DNA from: Streptomyces sp. NBC_01381
GTDB lineage: Bacteria > Actinomycetota > Actinomycetes > Streptomycetales > Streptomycetaceae
Reading direction: 5' to 3'
Length of the DNA stretch: 64,000 bases
Assembly: GCF_026340305.1 (NCBI RefSeq)
Contig: NZ_JAPEPI010000002.1
Coordinates: 558,001 to 622,000, forward strand
Shown: positions 59,028-64,000 of the stretch, in pieces
How the letters are laid out: the number at the start of each line of letters is the position of its first letter
How positions within the stretch are numbered: the first letter of the stretch is position 1
The notes under the pieces: generated by a model
The model's database searches: none
What the model was told of the DNA's origin: nothing
The model's input: only the letters and a program-made list of their open reading frames with translations
Program-made: the position numbers and the translations under genes

Positions 59028-59828
59028 TCAGTAGCGCTGGTTGAGGTAGCCGAGCAGCTCGTCGTGGAGCAGGCCGTTCGACGCCGCCGCGTTGCCGCTG
59101 TGCGGGCCCGGGGTGCCGTCGAGGCCGGTGAAGGTGCCGCCCGCCTCGGAGACGACGATCGCGGTCGCCGCCATGTCCCAGAGGGAGAGCTCGGGCTCCG
59201 CGCAGATGTCGACCGAGCCCTCGGCGACCATCATGTACGGCCAGAAGTCGCCGTAGCCGCGGGTGCGCCAGACCGCGCGCGTGAGGTCCATGAAGCCGTC
59301 GAGGCGGCCCTGCTCCTCCCAGCCCGTGAGCGAGGAGTACGCGAATGAGGCGTCCTGCATCCGCGAGACCTGGGAGACCTTGAGCCGCGAAGCGGAGGTC
59401 AGGCTGCGCCCGGTGTACGCGCCGCCGCCCTTCGCCGCCCACCAGCGCCGGCCGAGCGCGGGCGCCGAGACGACGCCGACCACCGGCTGGTAGCCGCCCT
59501 CCCTGGCCTCCATCAGGGAGATCAGCGTCGCCCAGACCGGCACGCCGCGTACGTAGTTCTTGGTGCCGTCGATCGGGTCGATCACCCAGCGGCGCGGGCC
59601 CGTGCCCTCGATGCCGTACTCCTCGCCGAGGATCGCGTCGCGCGGCCGGGCGCGCTGCAGCGAGGAGCGGATCAGCTCCTCGGCCGCTTTGTCGGCCTCG
59701 CTCACCGGCGTCATGTCCGGCTTGGTCTCGACCTTCAGGTCGAGGGCCTTGAACCGGTCCATCGTCGCGGCGTCGGCGGCGTCCGCGAGGACGTGGGCGA
59801 GACGCAGATCATCGTGGTAGTCGGGCAT
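59028..59828 (-). CDS. hisN: Histidinol-phosphatase of inositol-monophosphatase type (HisN)
   Basis: The ATG at 59828 follows a -10 hexamer by 6 nt. The 266-residue protein has the metal-dependent IMPase motifs GEEYG, WVIDPIDGTKNYVRG and LSLWDMAA. In actinobacteria the HisN member of this family performs the penultimate phosphatase step of histidine synthesis. The position near rsgA and aroA matches hisN of streptomycetes as I recall it. An inositol-phosphatase role is the main alternative. Confidence 0.85.
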   Translation of the reverse strand: MPDYHDDLRLAHVLADAADAATMDRFKALDLKVETKPDMTPVSEADKAAEELIRSSLQRARPRDAILGEEYGIEGTGPRRWVIDPIDGTKNYVRGVPVWATLISLMEAREGGYQPVVGVVSAPALGRRWWAAKGGGAYTGRSLTSASRLKVSQVSRMQDASFAYSSLTGWEEQGRLDGFMDLTRAVWRTRGYGDFWPYMMVAEGSVDICAEPELSLWDMAATAIVVSEAGGTFTGLDGTPGPHSGNAAASNGLLHDELLGYLNQRY

Positions 59829-59834
59829 GGGTGA

Positions 59835-59840
59835 ACAGTA
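59835..59840 (-). promoter_or_regulatory. -10 element for leaderless hisN
   Basis: On the minus strand TACTGT lies 6 nt before the ATG at 59828. Confidence 0.55.
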
Positions 59841-59872
59841 TCGATCTCGTTCTGCCTGAGCCACAGCGCCGT

Positions 59873-59895
59873 ATGTCCGGGCCATTCCCGGACAT
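59873..59895. promoter_or_regulatory. 9-bp inverted repeat between hisN and the TetR gene
   Basis: ATGTCCGGG (59873–59881) and CCCGGACAT (59887–59895) with spacer CCATT. It lies in the divergent promoter region and has the size of a TetR operator. Confidence 0.6.
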
Positions 59896-59989
59896 GACGC
59901 ATACGGAGCGGGCTCACGCCGGAGCTATTGACAGTGCCCCCGAGCGCGTCAACTCTGGCCGCAGAGCCGCTCGGCCCATGGAGGCGACG

Positions 59990-60595
59990 ATGCCTGCAGC
60001 TCGGGAATCCTTACTGGACGCGGCCTATACGGCGCTCGCCCGCCGCCCGTGGCCGGGGGTGCGCATGGTGGACGTCGCGGCGGTGGCCGGGGTGTCCCGG
60101 CAGACCCTCTACAACGAGTTCGGCAGCAAGGACGGCCTCGCGCGCGCCCTGTTGAGGCGCGAGACCGACCAGTATCTGCACGGAGTGGAGCGCGCGCTCG
60201 CCACGGAGGGCGGCCCCGTGGACCGGCTCGCCGCCGTGACGTCCTGGACGATCGGCGCCGCGCGCGCGAACGCCCTGGTGCGGGCCATGCTCACCGGCTG
60301 CTGGGGCGAACGCCTGCCCGCGCCGAGCCGCCCCGGGGTCTCCTCGTCGCCCGTGCCCGCACAGCGGCGCGCGGACGCCGGTGTCCCGACGCCCGCCGAA
60401 CTGCTCGCCCTCGTACGGGACAAGGCGGTGCACGCGCTGAACGGCAGGGCACGTCCGAAGGACACCGAAGAGCTGGCCATGGCCTGCGAGAGTGCCGTGC
60501 GGATGGCGCTTTCGTACGTCATCGCGCCCTCGCCGAAGGGTGAGGACCCGGTGGAGCTGGTGCGCGGGGTCCTCGGATTGTGGAGCAACCCGTGA
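59990..60595 (+). CDS. TetR-family transcriptional regulator
   Basis: ATG 59990 has GGAGG at spacing 5; an ATG at 59978 is also in frame. A consensus -35 TTGACA lies at 59928–59933. The 201-residue protein has the TetR helix-turn-helix (MVDVAAVAGVSRQTLYNEFGSKDGLARALL) and a divergent ligand domain. It is divergent from hisN and convergent with an SMR-type exporter gene. Targets may be either neighbour or its own promoter. Confidence 0.9.
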   Translation: MPAARESLLDAAYTALARRPWPGVRMVDVAAVAGVSRQTLYNEFGSKDGLARALLRRETDQYLHGVERALATEGGPVDRLAAVTSWTIGAARANALVRAMLTGCWGERLPAPSRPGVSSSPVPAQRRADAGVPTPAELLALVRDKAVHALNGRARPKDTEELAMACESAVRMALSYVIAPSPKGEDPVELVRGVLGLWSNP

Positions 60596-60613
60596 CCGGC
60601 GAAAAGACCGGTG

Positions 60614-60937
60614 TCAGTGCGCGGAGCCCGAGAGCTGGAGGCCGATGACGCCGACGATGACCAGCGAAATCGAGACGAGCTTGAGGGTGGAGACCACGTC
60701 ACCGAGGAAGATCATTCCGTAGATCGCGGTGCCCGCGGCGCCGATGCCCGTCCAGACCGCGTACGCCGGACCCACGTCGAGCTTGCGCAGGGCGAGGGTG
60801 AGCAGGCCGAAGCTGCCGAGTGCGAAGGCGGCGAAGGTGATGGTCGGCCAGAGTCGGGTGAAGCCGTGCGAGAGCTTCAGGCAGACCGCGAAACCGGTCT
60901 CCAGGAACCCGGCGACGATGACCAGCAGCCACGCCAT
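60614..60937 (-). CDS. SMR-family exporter, Gdx/SugE (guanidinium) subtype
   Basis: 107 residues, four membrane helices, with GGGAGG 8 nt before the ATG. The first segment MAWLLVIVAGFLETGFAVCLK carries the essential Glu13. GFTRLWPT and AYAVWTGIGAAGTAIYG are the Gdx/SugE-subtype signatures rather than the EmrE-type drug exporters. It should exchange guanidinium for protons. I do not see a guanidine riboswitch in the 109-nt leader. A -10-like CATAAT (complement at 61003–61008) suggests its own promoter after rsgA. Confidence 0.88.
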   Translation of the reverse strand: MAWLLVIVAGFLETGFAVCLKLSHGFTRLWPTITFAAFALGSFGLLTLALRKLDVGPAYAVWTGIGAAGTAIYGMIFLGDVVSTLKLVSISLVIVGVIGLQLSGSAH

Positions 60938-61046
60938 GTATCTGCCTCCCGCAACTGAACGTTCCGTGACCGCTTCGCCTGGCTTGGAACAGGCTTGGTG
61001 CGATTATGCACTTGCCACTGTGCCCGGGGCGCAAACAACGGTGAGG

Positions 61047-62057
61047 TCAGTCGCCGTCGCGTCGCTCCCGCGTCGCGAGCAGCCTGCGCAGTGAGTAGAG
61101 GCGCGCGGGATCCGCGTGCCCGTCCGTCACCCACTGGTCCAGGGCGCAGTCCTGCTCGTCGTGGCTGCACGCGCGCGGGCAGCCCTCCGTGCCCGGCACC
61201 AGGTCCGGGAAGGCGAGGATGACGCGGGACGGGTCGACGTGGTGGAGGCCGAAGGACCGTACGCCCGGAGTGTCGATGACCCAGCTGTCGGAGCCTTCGA
61301 GGGGCAGCGCGAGGGCGGACGTGGTGGTGTGCCTGCCGCGGCCCGTGACGGCGTTGACAAGGCCGGTCGAGCGCCTGCGGTCTTCGGGGACCAGCGCGTT
61401 CACCAGCGTCGTCTTGCCCACTCCGGAGTGGCCGACGAACGCGGTGATCTTGCCGTCGAGCACCTCGTGCACCCGGGCGAGCTCCGCGCCGTCGGTGAAC
61501 TCCTCGCGGCTGGTGACGACATAGGGCATGTCGAGCGTGGAGTAGGTCTCCAGGATCTTGTCGGCGGACGCCAGGTCGGACTTGGTCAGGACGAGGAGCG
61601 GCGTGAGACCGCCGTCGTACGCCGCCACGATGCAGCGGTCGATCAAGCGCGTGCGCGGCTCCGGATCGGCGAGGGCGGTGACGATGGCGAGCTGGTCGGC
61701 GTTGGCGACGACCACCCGCTCGTACGGGTCGTCGTCGTCGGCCGTGCGCCGCAGGACCGAGGTGCGCGGCTCGATGCGCACGATCCGCGCGAGGGTGTCC
61801 TTCTTGCCGGAGAGGTCACCGACGAGCGCGACCCGGTCGCCCACCACCGCTGCCTTGCGGCCCAGTTCGCGGGCCTTCATGGCCATCACGATCCGGTCGT
61901 CGACCAGGACCGTCAGACGCCCCCGGTCGACGGTGAGGACCATGCCGTCCGACGCGTCTTCGTGCTTGGGCCTGATGTGGGTGCGGGGGCGGTTGCCCTT
62001 GCGGTTGGGGCGGACGCGGATGTCGTCCTCGTCGGGGTTCTTTCCGTAGCGGCGCAT
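61047..62057 (-). CDS. rsgA: Ribosome small-subunit-dependent GTPase A
   Basis: 336 residues in the circularly permuted GTPase order: an OB-fold (~35–115), then G4 TKSD, G1 GHSGVGKTT, G3 DTPG, and the zinc knuckle CPRACSHDEQDC near the end. RsgA helps late maturation of the 30S subunit. It starts 15 nt after the aroA stop and so is probably co-transcribed with aroA, an arrangement conserved in actinobacteria. Confidence 0.96.
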   Translation of the reverse strand: MRRYGKNPDEDDIRVRPNRKGNRPRTHIRPKHEDASDGMVLTVDRGRLTVLVDDRIVMAMKARELGRKAAVVGDRVALVGDLSGKKDTLARIVRIEPRTSVLRRTADDDDPYERVVVANADQLAIVTALADPEPRTRLIDRCIVAAYDGGLTPLLVLTKSDLASADKILETYSTLDMPYVVTSREEFTDGAELARVHEVLDGKITAFVGHSGVGKTTLVNALVPEDRRRSTGLVNAVTGRGRHTTTSALALPLEGSDSWVIDTPGVRSFGLHHVDPSRVILAFPDLVPGTEGCPRACSHDEQDCALDQWVTDGHADPARLYSLRRLLATRERRDGD

Positions 62058-62072
62058 GTCTGGATCAGCCCG

Positions 62073-63413
62073 TCAGTTCCCGAGCATTCCGGTCCACAGG
62101 TCGGGGAAGTCGGGCAGCGTCTTCGCCGTCGTCGCGACATTCTCGATCTGTACGTCCTCCACGGCGAGGCCGATGATGGCGCCCGCGGTGGCCATGCGGT
62201 GGTCGTCGTACGTGTGGAAGATCCCGCCGTGCAGCCGGCGCGGGCGGATGTGCAGACCGTCGGCGGTCTCCGTGACGTCACCGCCCAGTTCGTTGATCTC
62301 CTTGGTGAGCGCGGCCAGGCGGTCCGTCTCGTGCAGGCGCAGGTGGGCGACGCCGCGCAGCGTCGAGGGGGAGTCGGCCAGGGCCGCGACGGCCGCGATG
62401 CCGGGGGTGAGCTCGCCGACCTCGCTCAGGTCCACGTCGATGCCGTGGATCGAGCCGGAGCCGGTGAACACCAGGCCCTGCTCGGTCAGCTCGCAGGAGC
62501 CGCCCATCTCCGTGAAGATCTGGCGCAGCGCGTCGCCGGGCTGCGTGGTGTGCGCGGGCCAGTCGGGGATCGTGACCGTGCCGCCGGTGACCAGGGCCGC
62601 CGCCAGGAACGGCTGGGCGTTGGAGAGGTCGGGCTCGACGGTCAGATCGCGGCCGAGCAGCGCGCCGGGGGTGACCCGCCACACGTTCGGCTCGCCGCCC
62701 GACTCCGGGGTGTCCACCTGGGCGCCGATCGCGCGGAGCATGTCGACGGTCATCCGGATGTGCGGCATGGAGGGCAGCGCGGAGCCGGTGTGCCGGACCT
62801 CGACGCCCTGGTTGAAGCGCGGGCCCGAGAGCAGCAGGGCGCTCACGAACTGCGATGACGAGGAGGCGTCGATCTCGACCGCGCCGCCGTCGATGCCACC
62901 GCCGCCGTGCACGGTCAGCGGGAGGGCGCCGCGGCTGTCGTCGTCGATACGGGCGCCGAGGGCGCGCAGGCCGTCGATCACGCCGTGCAGCGGACGCTCG
63001 TAGGAACGGGGGTCGCCGTCGAAGCGGATCGGGCCGTCGGCCAGGGCCGCGACCGGCGGCAGGAAGCGCATGACCGTGCCCGCGTTGCCGACGTCGACCG
63101 TGGCCGGGCCGTGCAGACCGGAGGGGATCACGCGCCAGGCCTCGCCGGAACCGTCGGGGCCGCCCGCGACGGAGGAGCTGGACGACACGGTCTCCTCGAT
63201 GCCGACGCCCATGGCGCGCAGGGCGCCCGCCATCAGGAGCGTGTCGCGGGAGCGCAGCGGGCGGCGGAGCCAGCCCGGCTCGGCGGCGAGGGCGGCGAGG
63301 ACGAGGGCGCGGTTGGTGACCGATTTGGACCCGGGCACATGGACCGTCGCGGCGACGGCTCCGCTCGCGTGCGGGGCTGGCCAGAGGGTGCTGTGCGCTG
63401 GGTTCACGGTCAT
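62073..63413 (-). CDS. aroA: 3-phosphoshikimate 1-carboxyvinyltransferase (EPSP synthase)
   Basis: The ATG at 63413 follows a -10 hexamer by 6 nt. The 446-residue protein has the two-domain EPSP-synthase fold with VPGSKSVTNRALVLAAL (substrate Lys and Ser), GNAGTVMRFLP (glyphosate-region loop), and LRLHETDRLAALTKE and DHRMATAGA in the C-terminal part. It joins shikimate-3-phosphate and PEP in the aromatic pathway. Confidence 0.97.
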   Translation of the reverse strand: MTVNPAHSTLWPAPHASGAVAATVHVPGSKSVTNRALVLAALAAEPGWLRRPLRSRDTLLMAGALRAMGVGIEETVSSSSSVAGGPDGSGEAWRVIPSGLHGPATVDVGNAGTVMRFLPPVAALADGPIRFDGDPRSYERPLHGVIDGLRALGARIDDDSRGALPLTVHGGGGIDGGAVEIDASSSSQFVSALLLSGPRFNQGVEVRHTGSALPSMPHIRMTVDMLRAIGAQVDTPESGGEPNVWRVTPGALLGRDLTVEPDLSNAQPFLAAALVTGGTVTIPDWPAHTTQPGDALRQIFTEMGGSCELTEQGLVFTGSGSIHGIDVDLSEVGELTPGIAAVAALADSPSTLRGVAHLRLHETDRLAALTKEINELGGDVTETADGLHIRPRRLHGGIFHTYDDHRMATAGAIIGLAVEDVQIENVATTAKTLPDFPDLWTGMLGN

Positions 63414-63419
63414 GCCCAC

Positions 63420-63425
63420 ACTTTA
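63420..63425 (-). promoter_or_regulatory. -10 element for leaderless aroA
   Basis: On the minus strand TAAAGT lies 6 nt before the ATG at 63413. Confidence 0.55.
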
Positions 63426-63502
63426 GTGGCTGACGGTGACGCCGGATCTTGATCAAATGTGGTGAAACCCAGGCGAAACAGAGAACTGGTAGAGGCCAGA
63501 GC

Positions 63503-63530
63503 CCTGCGGGACCTCTCAGATCCCCGCAGG
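63503..63530 (-). terminator. 8-bp hairpin after the M50-type gene
   Basis: CCTGCGGG (63503–63510) pairs with CCCGCAGG (63523–63530), directly after the stop of the upstream minus-strand gene. Confidence 0.6.
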
Positions 63531-63535
63531 ATTTC

Positions 63536-64000
63536 TCACAGACCGAGCAGCCAGCGCCCTCCGCCTATCAGTGAGCACAGTGAGACGGCGTGGAAGAGGA
63601 AGAGCCACATCCCCGCCGGGACATGCGTGAGCCGCGACAGCTGGTCCGCGTCCGAGTCGCCCGCGCCACCGCGCCTGCGCTTGGACTGCAGCTCGAAGGC
63701 GGGACGTACGCCGCCAAGGAGCAGGAACCACACCACCACGTACGCGAACGCCGCCTGCACCTGCGAGCTGGTCAGCCAGGAGACCAGTAGGAAGGCGCCG
63801 CCGGTGATGATCACGGTGAGGGCGCCGTACGCGTTGCGGATCATCACCAGCATCGCGATGAGCAGCGCCGTGGCGATCCACAGGAAGGCCGTGATGCGGT
63901 CCGCGGCGAGCAGCGCGGCGCCGCCGAGGCCGAGCAGCGGCGGCGCGGTGTAGCCCGCCGCTGCGGTGAGGATCATGCCGATGCCGGTGGGCTTGCCGCG
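63536..64000 (-). CDS. M50-type membrane peptidase, C-terminal part (runs off window)
   Basis: The frame is open through base 64000, so the N-terminus lies outside. The visible ~155 residues begin GKPTGIGMILTAAAGY followed by APPLLGLGGA, then four hydrophobic helices, a short polar stretch and LTHVPAGMWLFLFH. This matches the C-terminal half of the actinobacterial M50B-like family found next to aroA in streptomycetes. The zinc-binding HExxH would be upstream and cannot be checked here. Confidence 0.75.
   Translation of the reverse strand, partial: RGKPTGIGMILTAAAGYTAPPLLGLGGAALLAADRITAFLWIATALLIAMLVMIRNAYGALTVIITGGAFLLVSWLTSSQVQAAFAYVVVWFLLLGGVRPAFELQSKRRRGGAGDSDADQLSRLTHVPAGMWLFLFHAVSLCSLIGGGRWLLGL

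Noticed and set aside
60938..61046. Guanidine riboswitch before the SMR exporter
   Set aside because: I looked for paired ACGR-loop hairpins and for ykkC-like conserved blocks and found none convincing; a covariance search would be decisive.

Overview
The window is a piece of a high-GC actinobacterial chromosome, almost certainly Streptomyces. Evidence for this: G/C-saturated third codon positions, many GTG starts, tRNA genes without an encoded CCA, long lipoprotein and membrane-protein families typical of the genus, intergenic dispersed repeats of the streptomycete type, and a gene order matching the conserved moeZ–adnAB–nudC–uvrD2–wblC neighbourhood shared with mycobacteria. I see no rRNA, insertion sequence, integrase, prophage or CRISPR array. 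This reads as core chromosome rather than an island.

Layout. 1–6928: a DUF3152 protein (5' end possibly outside the window), then a four-gene peptide/opine-type ABC importer (lipoprotein binder, two permeases, fused double ATPase). 7130–12061: a tight four-gene cluster of PelF-type glycosyltransferase, polytopic membrane protein, NAD-dependent epimerase and spherulin-4-family protein, which I read as a possible Pel/galactosaminogalactan-like polysaccharide locus. 12125–19588: moeZ, two paralogous secreted tripeptidyl-peptidase-like lipoproteins, and a fused kinase-like/flippase-like membrane protein. 19750–34712: a DNA-repair and stress block: alkyltransferase-like protein, adnA, a lipoprotein, adnB, an M20 dipeptidase, nudC, a mycoredoxin, uvrD2, and wblC behind a long attenuator-type leader with a well-initiated upstream ORF.

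34857–50835: zinc-ribbon protein, UbiB-family kinase, E1/ThiF-like protein, YgjP-type metallopeptidase, a TerD–AIM24 / AIM24 / AIM24 operon, a Nudix and zincin-type hydrolase pair, a short-chain reductase-like protein, moaE, a 53-residue membrane protein, a PDZ–Lon protease, a PPA1309-family protein and a UPF0182 membrane protein. 50886–53254: two identical initiator tRNA-Met genes flanking a Sel1-repeat protein. 53301–56142: a NitT/TauT-type ABC importer operon. 56385–58397: a Fur-family regulator divergent from a catalase, with a dyad inside the catalase promoter. 58478–64000: CBS-domain protein, hisN, a TetR regulator, a Gdx/SugE-type SMR exporter, rsgA, aroA, and a truncated M50-type membrane peptidase.

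How it works together. The central third groups functions for genotoxic, oxidative and antibiotic stress: double-strand-break resection (AdnAB), a second UvrD helicase, NAD(H)/NAD-cap hydrolysis (NudC), thiol repair (mycoredoxin) and the translation-stress regulator WblC. At least ten genes have a -10-like hexamer 6–7 nt before the start codon, so they are probably read from leaderless mRNAs. The strongest non-routine signals are the wblC leader, the Pel-like cluster with an apparently degenerate spherulin-4 protein, the triple-AIM24 operon, the orphan E1-like protein, and several exact tandem repeats or mini-ORFs directly upstream of start codons.
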